Numbered from the stretch's first letter, positions 27,550-36,995 are shown. The stretch: 64,000 nucleotides of DNA from Rubrivivax sp. (GCA_030653505.1 JAURZK010000194.1:1-64000); one strand, 5' to 3'. Program-made: numbers and translations. The notes: a model not told the origin generated them from the sequence alone.

Positions 27550-29655
27550 ATGACCGAAGAAGAAGCACGGCGCGTGCTGCTGCTGCAGGCTCGCGAGACC
27601 GACGGGCCTTCGACGCTGTGGAGCGCGGAAGACCGCCGCTGGGCTACGCGCCAGGCGGCGGACGCCGTGGGCGACGATGCGTCGCCCGAGCGCTTCGTCG
27701 TGGCACGTGCCACCGTGGCGCTGCAGCGCCTGCTGCCCCGCGACGCTGCCGGGCAGCGCTGGCTGGCACGCCGCGGCTGGCACGCGGCCTGGGTGCTGCT
27801 GGCGCTGGTGGTCGGTTTTGTGGGCGGCCTGGCTGCCGACCAGCTCGGCGCACCGCAGCGCGTCAATCTGCTCGCCCCGGCCGTGTGGGCCGTCGTGGCC
27901 TGGAACCTGGTGGTCTACGCGGCGCTGCTGCTGCCCTTGCCGACGCTGGGCCTGCGCGACGCGATGGTGCGCTGGGGGCTGGGCCGCGACGAGGGGCCCG
28001 CCGCACTGTGGGCGCAGCACGCCGCACTGCTGCAGGCCGCGCGCGTGGCGCTGGTGCTGCATGCTGCTGCCGCCGCGCTGGGCGCGGGTCTGGTGGCCGG
28101 CCTGTACCTGCGCGGCCTGGTGCTGGACTACCGCGCCGGCTGGCAGAGCACCTTCCTCGACGCCGCCGCGGTGCAGCAGGCGTTGGGCCTGCTGCTGGCG
28201 CCGGCCAGCCACCTGACCGGCACTCAGGTGCCCGACGTCGCGCCGCTGCGCATCGGCCCCGGCGGCGACGCCGTGGCGACGGCCGCACCTTGGATCCACC
28301 TCTACGCCACCACGCTGGCGCTGGCCGTGCTGCTGCCGCGCGGGCTTCTGGCCCTGCTGGCAGGCTGGCGCGCAAGGCGCCTGGCGCAGCACTTTCCGCT
28401 GCCGCTGGACACAACCTACTTCGAAGCCCTGCACCCGCTGATGCGCCCAGGCCTGCCGCGTGTGCTGGCGCTGCTGTGGTTGGGGGACCGGCCCGGTCTG
28501 AGCTTGCTGGGTCAGCCCGTCGGCCCGCTTTACGCGCCCCTGACGCTGCTGCGCAGCGACGAGGGCGACGAGCTGCAGCTGTGGCCGGCACCGCCAGCGC
28601 TCATGCAGCAGCCTGCTGTCGGCCCCTGGTGGGCGCCGTGGCACCGTCCGGCCGACACCGAACTGCAGCGTCTGCGCCGGCAGGTGGCCGCGGTGCTGCT
28701 GATCACCACACCCGGTGCGCCGCGCCCGGAGTGGCTGGCCACACTGGGCCGGCCGGTGGTGGCGCTGGTGGACGGCCCGTCGGCCGAGCCACCCGCGCTG
28801 CGGCTGCAAGAGCGCGACGACGGCTGGCTGGCCGAGGGCCGCCTGCTGCGTGCCCTCGCGGCGGCCCTGGACGACGACCCGCGCTTGACACGCCTGGCCG
28901 CCACCTGGACGGCGCGCCAGCGCGCGCGCCTGGACGCCGGTGTCGTCGAACTGGCCGACACGCTGGCGCGTGTGGCCTGCGCGCGCGAGGCGGTGGCCGA
29001 CGTCGGCCGCCTGGCCAGCGGCCGCGCCGAGGCCGAAGCGGCGCGCCAGGACCTGGGCCGCGGGCTCGAAGCCGAACTGGCGGCCCACGGCACGCGCCTG
29101 GCCACGCTGCTGGGCCTGCCCGCGTCGGCCGACGCGGCGCAGCACCCCGTTCCCGCCCCGCTGGACACCCATGCGGTGCCCGCCGCGGCCCTGCGCAAGC
29201 GCGTCGACGAAGGCCGCTCGGCGCTGGTCGCCGGGCTGCTGGGCGGCGCCATCACCGGCTTCAAGGCCGACGTGCTCAGCGGTGGCCTGACGATGGGCGG
29301 CGGCGCGGTCGTGGGTGCCTTGCTGGGCGCCCTGGGCGCCGCAGGCGCCGCGCGCGGCCTGAACGTGGTGCGTGGCACCGACCGCAACTTCGTCACCTGG
29401 GACGAGGAAGTGCTGGCCCCGGTGACCGCCGGCCTGCTGGCGCGTTATGCCGTGCTCGCCTACGGCCTGTCGCCCGAGGCGGCGCGCGAACGCTTGACGC
29501 CCGCACTGGCCGCGCAGCAGGCCACGCTGCGCACCTTGTGGCGCACGCGGGCCCGGCGCTTCGACAACGCCGGCGAAGCCGAAGCCCTGGCGCTGACGCT
29601 GCGCCAGCCGCTGGCCGCAGCGCTGGTGCAGGCCCTCGGCGGGCCTAGACTCTGA
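27550..29655 (+). CDS. DUF2868-DUF3482 fusion membrane protein lacking the GTPase P-loop
   Basis: 701 residues. Residues 1 to about 370 resemble DUF2868 proteins: a charged N-terminus (ARRVLLLQARETDG), transmembrane segments near 75-97, 105-127, 160-195 and 255-280, and WQSTFLDAAAVQQALGLLLAP. From about 375, VAAVLLITTPGAP and RPVVALVD look like the second half of the GTPase domain of DUF3482 proteins, followed by LAATWTARQRARLDAGVVELADTL and a glycine-rich GALLGALGAAGAARGLN segment typical of the DUF3482 C-terminal half. In other Burkholderiales these are two adjacent genes, and the second carries a P-loop GTPase; here no GxxxxGKS/T motif is present. Function is unknown. Confidence 0.72.
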   Translation: MTEEEARRVLLLQARETDGPSTLWSAEDRRWATRQAADAVGDDASPERFVVARATVALQRLLPRDAAGQRWLARRGWHAAWVLLALVVGFVGGLAADQLGAPQRVNLLAPAVWAVVAWNLVVYAALLLPLPTLGLRDAMVRWGLGRDEGPAALWAQHAALLQAARVALVLHAAAAALGAGLVAGLYLRGLVLDYRAGWQSTFLDAAAVQQALGLLLAPASHLTGTQVPDVAPLRIGPGGDAVATAAPWIHLYATTLALAVLLPRGLLALLAGWRARRLAQHFPLPLDTTYFEALHPLMRPGLPRVLALLWLGDRPGLSLLGQPVGPLYAPLTLLRSDEGDELQLWPAPPALMQQPAVGPWWAPWHRPADTELQRLRRQVAAVLLITTPGAPRPEWLATLGRPVVALVDGPSAEPPALRLQERDDGWLAEGRLLRALAAALDDDPRLTRLAATWTARQRARLDAGVVELADTLARVACAREAVADVGRLASGRAEAEAARQDLGRGLEAELAAHGTRLATLLGLPASADAAQHPVPAPLDTHAVPAAALRKRVDEGRSALVAGLLGGAITGFKADVLSGGLTMGGGAVVGALLGALGAAGAARGLNVVRGTDRNFVTWDEEVLAPVTAGLLARYAVLAYGLSPEAARERLTPALAAQQATLRTLWRTRARRFDNAGEAEALALTLRQPLAAALVQALGGPRL

Positions 29656-29659
29656 GCCC

Positions 29660-31084
29660 ATGAAGATCCTGATCCTGGGCGCCGGGCGTGTCGGCGAGAG
29701 CGTGGCCGAGAGCCTGGTTTCGGAGAAGAACGACATCACCGTCATCGACACCGACCCGGCCCGCCTGCGCGCGCTGCAGGACAGGCTGGACCTGCGCGGT
29801 GTCGTCGGCAACGGCATCCAGCCCAGCGTGCAACGCGAGGCAGGCATCGAGGACACCGACATGCTGATCTCCTGCGCGCCGCAGGACGAGACCAACCTCG
29901 TGGCATGCAAGGTGGCCAAGGACCGGTTCAACGTGCAGACCACGATCGCCCGCGTGCGCAGCCCCGAGTTCCAGGACGGCAGCCCGATGCTGGGCAAGGG
30001 CGGTTTCGGCGTCGACAAGGTCATCTGCCCCGAGCAGAGCGTGACGGCCTACATCCGCAAGCTCATCGAGTACCCCGAGGCGCTGCAGGTGCTGGAATTC
30101 GCCCAGGGCCTGGTGAGCCTGATCGCCGTGCGCGCGGTGGCCGGCGGGCCGCTGGTGCGCCACAGCTTGGCCGAGATCCCGAAGCTCGTGCCCGACATCG
30201 AGATGCGCATCGTCGCCATCTACCGCCAGGACAAGGTGCTGGCGCAGCTCGACGGCAACACCGGCATCGAGCCCGGTGACGAGGTCTTCGTGCTCGCTGC
30301 CACCGAACACATCCGCACCGTGCTGGGCGCGCTGAGCCTGCGGGCGCAGCCAGTGAAGCGCCTGATGGTGGCCGGCGGCGGCAAGGTGGGGCTGCGGCTG
30401 GCACGCGAGGTCAACGCCGACTACCACGTCAAGATCATCGAGCCGCAGCGCGCGCGCTGCGAGTACCTGGCCACCGAGCTGCCGCCCGAAGTGCTGGTGC
30501 TGCAGGGCGACAGCACCGACGAAGACCTGCTCGGCGACGAGAACGTCGACCAGATGGACCTCTTCCTGGCGCTGACCAACGACGACGAGGACAACATCAT
30601 GTCCTGCCTGCTGGCCAAGCGGCTGGGGGCCAAGCGGGTGCTGGCGGTGATCAACCGCCGCGCCTACGCCGACCTGGTGCAGGGCACGCAGATCGACATC
30701 GCGATCTCGCCGAGCCACACCGTCATCGGCGAACTGCTGGCCTACGTGCGGCGCGGCGACGTCGAGGCCGTGCACAGCCTGCGGCGCGGCGCGGCCGAGG
30801 CGCTGGAGGCCATCGTGCGCGGCGACCGCAAGACCTGCCGCATGGCCGGCCGCCGCATCGAGGAAGTGGGCCTGCCCAAGGGGGCGCAGGTCGGCGCCAT
30901 CGTGCGCGGCCTGCACCGCAGCGACGGCAGCGAGGCCGGCGCCGACGCGCGGCCCGAGGTCATCATCGCCCACCACGACACCGTGGTGCAGACCAACGAC
31001 CACGTCATCATCTTCGTGCCGCGCAAACGCATGGTGCGCGAGGTCGAGAAACTCTTCCAGGTCAGCGCGACCTTCATGTTCTAA
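29660..31084 (+). CDS. trkA: Trk potassium uptake regulator TrkA
   Basis: 474-residue cytoplasmic NAD-binding gating subunit of the Trk potassium channel. It contains two RCK/KTN halves, each with a Rossmann motif: KILILGAGRVGESVAESL at the start and RLMVAGGGKVGLRLAREV at about 234. TrkA_C domains follow each, the last near DVEAVHSLRRGAAEALEAIV. The ATG at 29660 follows the upstream gene by four bases, and the TAA is directly followed by the trkH ATG, so trkAH is a tight pair, probably co-transcribed with the fusion gene. Confidence 0.96.
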   Translation: MKILILGAGRVGESVAESLVSEKNDITVIDTDPARLRALQDRLDLRGVVGNGIQPSVQREAGIEDTDMLISCAPQDETNLVACKVAKDRFNVQTTIARVRSPEFQDGSPMLGKGGFGVDKVICPEQSVTAYIRKLIEYPEALQVLEFAQGLVSLIAVRAVAGGPLVRHSLAEIPKLVPDIEMRIVAIYRQDKVLAQLDGNTGIEPGDEVFVLAATEHIRTVLGALSLRAQPVKRLMVAGGGKVGLRLAREVNADYHVKIIEPQRARCEYLATELPPEVLVLQGDSTDEDLLGDENVDQMDLFLALTNDDEDNIMSCLLAKRLGAKRVLAVINRRAYADLVQGTQIDIAISPSHTVIGELLAYVRRGDVEAVHSLRRGAAEALEAIVRGDRKTCRMAGRRIEEVGLPKGAQVGAIVRGLHRSDGSEAGADARPEVIIAHHDTVVQTNDHVIIFVPRKRMVREVEKLFQVSATFMF

Positions 31085-32539
31085 ATGGGGCTGCTTCCCG
31101 TCGTCGCGCTCGTCGGGCGCATGGTGCTGCTCTTTGCACTGCTGCTGCTGGTGCCGCTGGCCTTCGCCGTCGGCCGCCACGACGCCGCCGAACAGGCCTT
31201 CACGCAGGCCACCGGCGTGACTTTCGTCTGCGGCCTGCTGATGAGCCTGGTGACACGCCGCTTCCGGCGTGAACTGCAGCCGCGCGACGGCTTCGTGCTG
31301 GTGGGCATGACCTGGCTCACGCTGCCGGTGTTCGGCGCGCTGCCGCTGCTGCTGGCGATGCCGGCCTTGAGCGTCACCGACGCCTACTTCGAGGCCATGT
31401 CGGCCTTCACCGCCACGGGTGCCACGGCGCTGTCGGGGCTGGACGCGTTGCCGCTGTCGGTCAACGTCTGGCGCTGCTTCATGATGTGGGTGGGCGGGCT
31501 GGGCATCATCGTGCTGGCGGTGGCCATCCTGCCGATGCTGGGCGTGGGCGGCACGCAGCTCTTCAAGACCGAAGTGGCCGGGCCGATCAAGGACCACAAG
31601 CTCACCCCGCGCATCGCCGACACCGCGCGCGCCATCTGGGGTGCCTACGTGCTGATCTCGGTGGCCTGCTTTTTTTCCTACCGCTGGGCCGGCATGAGCT
31701 GGGAAGACGCCTTCATGCACATGTGCACGACGGTCAGCCTGGGTGGCTTCTCATCGCACGACCTCAGCTTCGGGTACTGGAATTCGCCGCTGATCGAAGC
31801 CGTGGCCGTGTTCTTCATGCTGCTGTCGGGCATCAACCTGGTGCTCTATTTCGTGGCCTGGCGTTCGCGCTCGCTGGCCGTGCTGTGGCGTAACGCCGAG
31901 GTGCGTGCCTTCTACGCCGCGCTGGCCGGCAGCATCGCGCTGATCACCGCCTACCTCGTGGGCAACGGCACCTACACGAGCCCCTGGGAGGCGCTGCGCC
32001 ACGCCGCCTTCCACGTCGTCTCTGTCGCCACCACGACCGGCTACGCGTCCTACGACTACGCGCAGTGGCCGCTGTTCGCGCCGCTGCTGATGATCCTGCT
32101 GGGCTGCTTCGCCACCTGCGCCGGCAGCACCGGCGGCGGCATCAAGATGGTGCGCATGCTGCTGATGTTGAAGCAGGCCGGGCGCGAGCTCGTGCGCATC
32201 GTGCACCCCAACGTCGTCAACCCGGTGGTGCTGGGTGGCCGGGCCGTGACCGACCGCGTGATGCAGAGCGTCATCGCCTACATGATGATGTACGGCGCCA
32301 CGCTGGTGGGCTTCACGATGCTGCTGCTGTTCAGCGGCCTGGATGTCGTGACCGCGTTCACCGCGGTCATCGCCTGCGTCAACAACATCGGCCCCGGCCT
32401 GGGCGAGGTCGGGCCGGCGGTGAACTATGGTGGCCTGACCGACTTCCAGACCTGGGTCTGCAGCTTCGCGATGCTGCTGGGGCGGCTGGAACTGCTGAGC
32501 GTGATGGTGCTGTTCACGCCGGCCTTCTGGAGAAAGTGA
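31085..32539 (+). CDS. trkH: Trk potassium transporter membrane subunit TrkH
   Basis: 484-residue K+ channel/transporter with four repeated M1-P-M2 units. Filter-like loops are visible in FTATGATALSGLDA (first repeat), CTTVSLGGFSSHD (second), VATTTGYASYDY (third) and CVNNIGPGLGEVG (fourth). The glycine of each loop lines the selectivity filter. It starts directly after the trkA stop. The function is K+ uptake across the inner membrane with TrkA gating. Length is normal. Confidence 0.96.
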   Translation: MGLLPVVALVGRMVLLFALLLLVPLAFAVGRHDAAEQAFTQATGVTFVCGLLMSLVTRRFRRELQPRDGFVLVGMTWLTLPVFGALPLLLAMPALSVTDAYFEAMSAFTATGATALSGLDALPLSVNVWRCFMMWVGGLGIIVLAVAILPMLGVGGTQLFKTEVAGPIKDHKLTPRIADTARAIWGAYVLISVACFFSYRWAGMSWEDAFMHMCTTVSLGGFSSHDLSFGYWNSPLIEAVAVFFMLLSGINLVLYFVAWRSRSLAVLWRNAEVRAFYAALAGSIALITAYLVGNGTYTSPWEALRHAAFHVVSVATTTGYASYDYAQWPLFAPLLMILLGCFATCAGSTGGGIKMVRMLLMLKQAGRELVRIVHPNVVNPVVLGGRAVTDRVMQSVIAYMMMYGATLVGFTMLLLFSGLDVVTAFTAVIACVNNIGPGLGEVGPAVNYGGLTDFQTWVCSFAMLLGRLELLSVMVLFTPAFWRK

Positions 32540-32549
32540 TGGCGAGGCG

Positions 32550-33164
32550 CTACTTCGCAGGCAGGTAGATGCGGTCGGCGTAGGTTGCCAGCCACTGCGG
32601 CCTGAAGGCCACGAAGATGGCCACGAACATGCCGGTGATGAAGGCGTCGCCCGAAGCGGCCAGCACACGCGCCAGCATCACGTCGTCGGCGCTCAGGCCG
32701 TGGGGCACGCCGTTCAGCAGCGCCGACAGAGCACCGGCACAGCCCAACGCGAGCCCGGTGGCGAAGAAGCCGCGGCCCAGGATGTAGACGAAGAGGTGGT
32801 GCGGCAGCCAGCGCCGCAGCCCCGCGCCCATGCCCATGGCCAGCGTCACCGGCACCAGGCCCAGCCAGACCAGTCGCTGCAGCAGATCGGCAGCGCCGAG
32901 GTCCGTCAGCAGCGCCATCAGCCCGACAACGGGCAGCAGCATCAGCACCGCCAGCGGCCAGCCGAGCATCATCAGCAGCAGGCAGCTGCCGGCCAAGGGC
33001 TGCATCACCGGCATCGCCGAGAGGCGGTCGACGCTCCACAGCAGCGGCAGGGTTGCCCACAGCGCCAGCGCGGGCCAGGGCAGGTCGGTGGCGGCGCGCC
33101 AGGGGCGAAGCGCCAGCGCCAGTGCGATGGCGGCCAGGGCCAGCAGCAGGTTGGACAGCAGCAT
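32550..33164 (-). CDS. CbiM-like energy-coupling factor transporter permease, orphan
   Basis: 204-residue membrane protein with about six to seven hydrophobic segments. The segment LPHHLFVYILGRGFFATGL and the C-terminal FITGMFVAIFVAFRPQWLATYADRIYL resemble the CbiM-type S-component permease family. The N-terminal metal-binding MHIxxG start of true CbiM/NikM is missing (it begins MLLSNLLLAL), and no CbiN/Q/O genes are near, so metal transport is doubtful. It converges on trkH (ten bases between stops) and diverges from the Bug-protein gene. Confidence 0.65.
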   Translation of the reverse strand: MLLSNLLLALAAIALALALRPWRAATDLPWPALALWATLPLLWSVDRLSAMPVMQPLAGSCLLLMMLGWPLAVLMLLPVVGLMALLTDLGAADLLQRLVWLGLVPVTLAMGMGAGLRRWLPHHLFVYILGRGFFATGLALGCAGALSALLNGVPHGLSADDVMLARVLAASGDAFITGMFVAIFVAFRPQWLATYADRIYLPAK

Positions 33165-33224
33165 GCGGACATCGTAGCCGGCGGGCGCTGCGCGATACTT
33201 TGCCCGGTCTTTCCGCCCTCCGCC

Positions 33225-34214
33225 ATGCCGTCCCAGCCCTTGCCCAGCCTGCGCCGCCGTCACCTGTCGGCGCTGTTGATGGCTGCGCTGGCGGCGCGTG
33301 CCGTGCCGGCGCAGCCTGCGGCCGGAGCCTGGCCGCAGCGCACGGTGAAGCTGCTCGTAGGCTTCCCGGGCGGTTCGACCCCCGACATGGCCGCGCGTGT
33401 GCTGGCCGAAGGCCTGGCGCGCGTCTGGGGTCGGGCGGTGATCGTCGACAACCGCCCCGGCGCCGCCGGCAACCTGGCCGCTGCGGCGGTGGCGCAGGCG
33501 CGCGACGAGCACACGCTGGGTGTCGTCATCAACGGCAACCTCACGACGGCCAGGCTGCTGAACCCGCGCCTGCCCTTCGACCCGGCACATGACTTCACGT
33601 TGATCTCGCTGCTGGCCACGTCGCCGCTGGTGCTGGTGGCGCCGGCCGGCCTGCCGGGCGGGGCCGCTTATTTCGCCGCGGCGAGGCAGGCGGCAGGGCA
33701 GTGGAACTTCGGCTCGGTGGGCATAGGGTCCGTCGGACACCTGGGCATGGAATTGATGCAAGGCCGCGCAGGCTTCAGCGCCACCCACGTGCCCTACAAC
33801 GGCAACCCGGCGGTACTGACGGCACTCGTCGCCGGCCAGGTGCAGGGCGCACTGGTGCCGCCGGGCCTGGCAATGCCCCTGGTGCGCGCCGGCCGGCTGC
33901 GCGCCATCGGCCTGACCGGCCGGCGCAGCGTGCTGGCACCCGAGGTGCCGCCACTGGCCGAAGCCGGCGTGCGCATGGACGAGCTCGAGGTCTGGACCGC
34001 ACTGGTGGGCCCGGCCGGGTTGACCGCGGCCGCACAGCTGCGGCTGGCGCAGGACGTGCCCGCCGTGCTGCGCGCGCCCGCGGCGCGCCAACGCCTGTTC
34101 GACGCCGGCTGGCAGTTGCAGGCCACGTCGGCCGAGGCGCTGCGTCTGCGTGTGCAGGCCGAAGGCCGGCTGCTCGGCGCCATCGTCGCCAGTCGCGGTA
34201 TCCGCGCCGAATAG
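33225..34214 (+). CDS. Bug-family (TctC-like) extracytoplasmic substrate-binding protein
   Basis: 329-residue periplasmic binding protein of the tripartite tricarboxylate transporter/Bug family. An N-terminal RRRH-led hydrophobic segment (about 10-32) looks like a Tat-type signal peptide. The family signatures are VKLLVGFPGGSTPDMAARVLAEGL, VIVDNRPGAAGNLAA and FGSVGIGSVGHLGMEL, then VPYNGNPAVLTALVAGQV. No TctA/TctB permease is near, as with most Bug proteins. The ligand is unknown, probably a carboxylate or aromatic acid. Confidence 0.88.
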   Translation: MPSQPLPSLRRRHLSALLMAALAARAVPAQPAAGAWPQRTVKLLVGFPGGSTPDMAARVLAEGLARVWGRAVIVDNRPGAAGNLAAAAVAQARDEHTLGVVINGNLTTARLLNPRLPFDPAHDFTLISLLATSPLVLVAPAGLPGGAAYFAAARQAAGQWNFGSVGIGSVGHLGMELMQGRAGFSATHVPYNGNPAVLTALVAGQVQGALVPPGLAMPLVRAGRLRAIGLTGRRSVLAPEVPPLAEAGVRMDELEVWTALVGPAGLTAAAQLRLAQDVPAVLRAPAARQRLFDAGWQLQATSAEALRLRVQAEGRLLGAIVASRGIRAE

Positions 34215-34291
34215 CGCTGCTCGGCGCCGGCGCGGCGCCCCTGCGGCAGCCCCTCATGGACGTGTCGCCGGCGACGGATTAGGGTGAGGCC

Positions 34292-34897
34292 ATGAACTCC
34301 CCCATCGATTTCTTCTTCGACTTCTCGTCGCCCTACAGCTACATCGCCAACGAGTGGGTCGACGCCGTCGCCGCACGCCATGGCCGCACGGTGCGGCGCC
34401 ACGCCATCCTGCTGGGCGCCACCTTCCAGGTCGCCGAGCTGAGGTCGCCGGTATCCCACCCGATGAAGCGCGAATACTCGCTGCGCGACTTCGAGCGTTC
34501 AGCGCGTTTCGAGGGCCTGCCCTATGCGCTGCCGCCTGTCTTTCCCATCCCGACGCAGAACGCCGCACGGGTTTTCTGGTGGCTGGCCGAGACCCAGGGC
34601 GAGAGCGCGGCCGCGAACTGGGCGCGCGCCGGGCTGCGCGCGGTGTTCACGCGCGGTGTGCCCCTGCACGAGGCGCCGGCACTGAAAACGCTGGCCGCCG
34701 AACAGGGGCTGGACGCCGACGCGGTCGAGCGTGTCTGGAACGACCCGCAGTGGAAGGCTCGCCTGAAGCTTGCCAACGACGAGGCCATCGCCGCAGGCGT
34801 CTTCGGCGCGCCCTGGTTCGTCGTCGACGGCGAACCCTTCTGGGGCAACGACCGCAAGGCGCAGATCGAGCGCTGGCTGGCCGGCGGGCCGTTCTAG
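34292..34897 (+). CDS. 2-hydroxychromene-2-carboxylate isomerase-like protein (DsbA/kappa-GST fold)
   Basis: 201-residue thioredoxin-fold protein of the HCCA isomerase/kappa-GST group. The start FFFDFSSPYSYIANEW carries the active Ser (about S12-S13) in place of a CXXC. Helical insert with FPIPTQNAARVFWWL and a C-terminal GVFGAPWFVVDGEPFWGNDR are typical. It may isomerise a glutathione-linked aromatic intermediate. A LiuR operator lies 33 bases after its stop, and the Bug-protein gene ends 77 bases before it. Confidence 0.87.
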   Translation: MNSPIDFFFDFSSPYSYIANEWVDAVAARHGRTVRRHAILLGATFQVAELRSPVSHPMKREYSLRDFERSARFEGLPYALPPVFPIPTQNAARVFWWLAETQGESAAANWARAGLRAVFTRGVPLHEAPALKTLAAEQGLDADAVERVWNDPQWKARLKLANDEAIAAGVFGAPWFVVDGEPFWGNDRKAQIERWLAGGPF

Positions 34898-34929
34898 CCG
34901 GCGCGGGCGCGGCCTGCAACTAGAATCGA

Positions 34930-34951
34930 TTAACGTTTACGTAAACGTCAA
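34930..34951. promoter_or_regulatory. LiuR operator copy 3, before liuB
   Basis: A 22-base near-perfect palindrome, identical to the liuA copy except for A instead of G at position 3. It lies 57 bases upstream of the liuB ATG at 35009 and marks the start of the second liu operon. The identity of three sites in this window supports a shared regulator. Confidence 0.83.
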
Positions 34952-35008
34952 GTAGCCGCAACACCGCCACCATTGGCGCCTGGCGGCCCGGCCCGAGCAG
35001 GAGAACCG

Positions 35009-36634
35009 ATGCCCGTCCTCAAATCCCAGCTCAATCCGCGTGCCGAGTCCTTCCGCGCCAGCGCGGCCCTGATGGCGCAGCTGGTCGATGACCTGAATGG
35101 CAAGCTGGCGCAGATCGCGCTGGGCGGCGGCGAGACGGCGCGCGCCCGGCACGCCGCGCGCGGCAAGCTGCTGCCGCGTGAACGCGTGGAGATGCTGCTC
35201 GACCCCGACACGCCCTTCCTCGAGATCGCGCCGCTGGCCGCGCTGGACCAGTACGACAACGCCGCGCCGGGCGCGGGCCTGATCGCCGGCATCGGACGCG
35301 TCAGCGGCGTCGAATGCCTCATCGTCTGCAACGACGCCACTGTCAAGGGCGGCACCTACTACCCGTTGACGGTGAAGAAGCACCTGCGCGCGCAGGAAGT
35401 GGCGCAGCAGAACCGTCTGCCCTGCATCTACCTGGTGGACAGCGGCGGCGCCAACCTGCCCAACCAGGACGAGGTCTTCCCCGACCGCGACCACTTCGGC
35501 CGCATCTTCTACAACCAGGCGCAGATGTCGGCGCAGGGCATCCCGCAGCTGGCGGTGGTGATGGGCAGTTGCACCGCCGGCGGCGCCTACGTGCCGGCGA
35601 TGAGCGACGAAGCCATCATCGTGAAGAACCAGGGCACCATCTTCCTCGGCGGCCCGCCGCTGGTGAAGGCGGCCACCGGCGAAGTCGTCAGCGCCGAAGA
35701 CCTGGGCGGCGGCGACGTGCACACGCGCCTTTCCGGCGTGGCCGACCACCTGGCCGAAGACGACATGCATGCGCTGGCCATCGCGCGCGCCAGCATCGCC
35801 AACCTGAACTGGCGCAAGCCGCAGCCGCTGCTGACGCAGCCGCCGCGCGCGCCGCTGTTCGACCCGCGTGAACTGCACGGCGTGCTGCCCAGCGACGAGA
35901 CCGGCTTCACCAGCCGCAAACCCTTCGACGTGCGTGAGGTCATCGCGCGCATCGTTGACGGCAGCGAGTTCGACGAGTTCAAGGCGCGCTACGGCAGCAC
36001 GCTGGTCACCGGCTTCGCGCACATCGAAGGCCTGCCGGTGGGCATCGTCGCCAACAACGGCATCCTCTTCAGCGAAAGCGCCATGAAGGGCGCGCACTTC
36101 ATCGAGCTGTGCTGCCAGCGTCGTATTCCGCTCGTCTTCCTGCAGAACATCACCGGCTTCATGGTCGGCCAGAAGTACGAGGCCGAGGGCATCGCCAAAC
36201 ACGGCGCCAAGCTCGTCACCGCCGTGGCCACGGCCACGGTGCCGAAGTTCACGGTGATCATCGGCGGCAGCTTCGGCGCCGGCAACTACGGCATGTGCGG
36301 CCGTGCCTATTCGCCGCGTTTCTTGTGGATGTGGCCGAACGCGCGCATCGGCGTGATGGGCGGCGAGCAGGCCGCCGGCGTGCTGGCCACCGTGCGGCGC
36401 GACGGCATCGAAGCCAAGGGCGGGCAGTGGAGCGCCGAGGACGAAGCCGCTTACAAGCAGCCCATCCTCGACCAGTTCGCGCACCAGGCGCATCCCTACT
36501 ACAGCAGCGCGCGCTTGTGGGACGACGGGGTCATCGACCCCGCCGACACACGCCGTGTGCTGGCGCTGGGCTTGAGCGCGAGCCTGAACGCTCCGATACC
36601 GGAAAGCCCGCGCTTCGGTGTCTTCCGCATGTGA
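35009..36634 (+). CDS. liuB: 3-methylcrotonyl-CoA carboxylase beta subunit
   Basis: 541-residue carboxyltransferase subunit of methylcrotonyl-CoA carboxylase, which carboxylates 3-methylcrotonyl-CoA with the biotin subunit LiuD. It has the crotonase-like carboxyltransferase motifs [39 protein letters not shown], the acyl-CoA-binding [19 protein letters not shown] and [18 protein letters not shown]. The GAG-containing site GCAGGAGAACCG before the ATG is a good ribosome site. It follows the LiuR operator. Next genes in the operon are the vapBC pair and liuC. Confidence 0.95.
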   Translation: MPVLKSQLNPRAESFRASAALMAQLVDDLNGKLAQIALGGGETARARHAARGKLLPRERVEMLLDPDTPFLEIAPLAALDQYDNAAPGAGLIAGIGRVSGVECLIVCNDATVKGGTYYPLTVKKHLRAQEVAQQNRLPCIYLVDSGGANLPNQDEVFPDRDHFGRIFYNQAQMSAQGIPQLAVVMGSCTAGGAYVPAMSDEAIIVKNQGTIFLGGPPLVKAATGEVVSAEDLGGGDVHTRLSGVADHLAEDDMHALAIARASIANLNWRKPQPLLTQPPRAPLFDPRELHGVLPSDETGFTSRKPFDVREVIARIVDGSEFDEFKARYGSTLVTGFAHIEGLPVGIVANNGILFSESAMKGAHFIELCCQRRIPLVFLQNITGFMVGQKYEAEGIAKHGAKLVTAVATATVPKFTVIIGGSFGAGNYGMCGRAYSPRFLWMWPNARIGVMGGEQAAGVLATVRRDGIEAKGGQWSAEDEAAYKQPILDQFAHQAHPYYSSARLWDDGVIDPADTRRVLALGLSASLNAPIPESPRFGVFRM

Positions 36635-36671
36635 TGTACGATGTGGATCTTGAGCTGATTTCATACACATC

Positions 36672-36995
36672 ATGCGCACGAACATCGACATCGACGACGC
36701 CCTCATGGACCAGGCCATGCAGGCCGGGCCGTACAAGACGAAGAAGGACGCGGTCGAGGCCGGCTTGAAACTGCTCGCCCGCCAGGCTGCCTATCGCGAA
36801 ATCCTGAAGTGGGAAGGGCGTCTGCAATGGGAAGGCGACGCCGCTGCCGACTGGACGCGGCCGGCGGAAGGCGCCACCGCCACGCTGCTGCTGGCGCGGG
36901 AGCCTGCGGCGCCGCGCGCCGCCGCCGAAGAGTCGCCCAAGCCGCGGGCTCAGCCCAGGGCCAAGGCGGCGGGAGGCGCGCGTGGTCGTCGCTGA
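36672..36995 (+). CDS. vapB: VapB-family antitoxin
   Basis: 107-residue antitoxin. The N-terminal part (MRTNIDIDDALMDQAM) is a ribbon-helix-helix DNA-binding domain, followed by the toxin-neutralising linker ILKWEGRLQWEGD, typical of VapB antitoxins of the DUF2191 type. The C-terminal 45 residues are an unusual Ala/Pro/Arg-rich tail (RAQPRAKAAGGARGRR). The TGATGT (36632-36637) and ACATCA (36667-36672) arms before the start may be its operator. The gene starts 37 bases after liuB and overlaps vapC by 14 bases. Confidence 0.85.
   Translation: MRTNIDIDDALMDQAMQAGPYKTKKDAVEAGLKLLARQAAYREILKWEGRLQWEGDAAADWTRPAEGATATLLLAREPAAPRAAAEESPKPRAQPRAKAAGGARGRR

Noticed and set aside
26893-30024. 1043-codon minus-strand open frame opposite the LuxR-type gene, fusion gene and trkA start
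   Set aside because: Gln/Arg/His-rich low-complexity translation and no ribosome site; trkA and the HTH domain on the plus strand are unambiguous.
29645-31720. 691-codon minus-strand open frame opposite trkA-trkH
   Set aside because: Antisense shadow of trkAH; the product is His/Asp/Val-rich and unlike any protein family.
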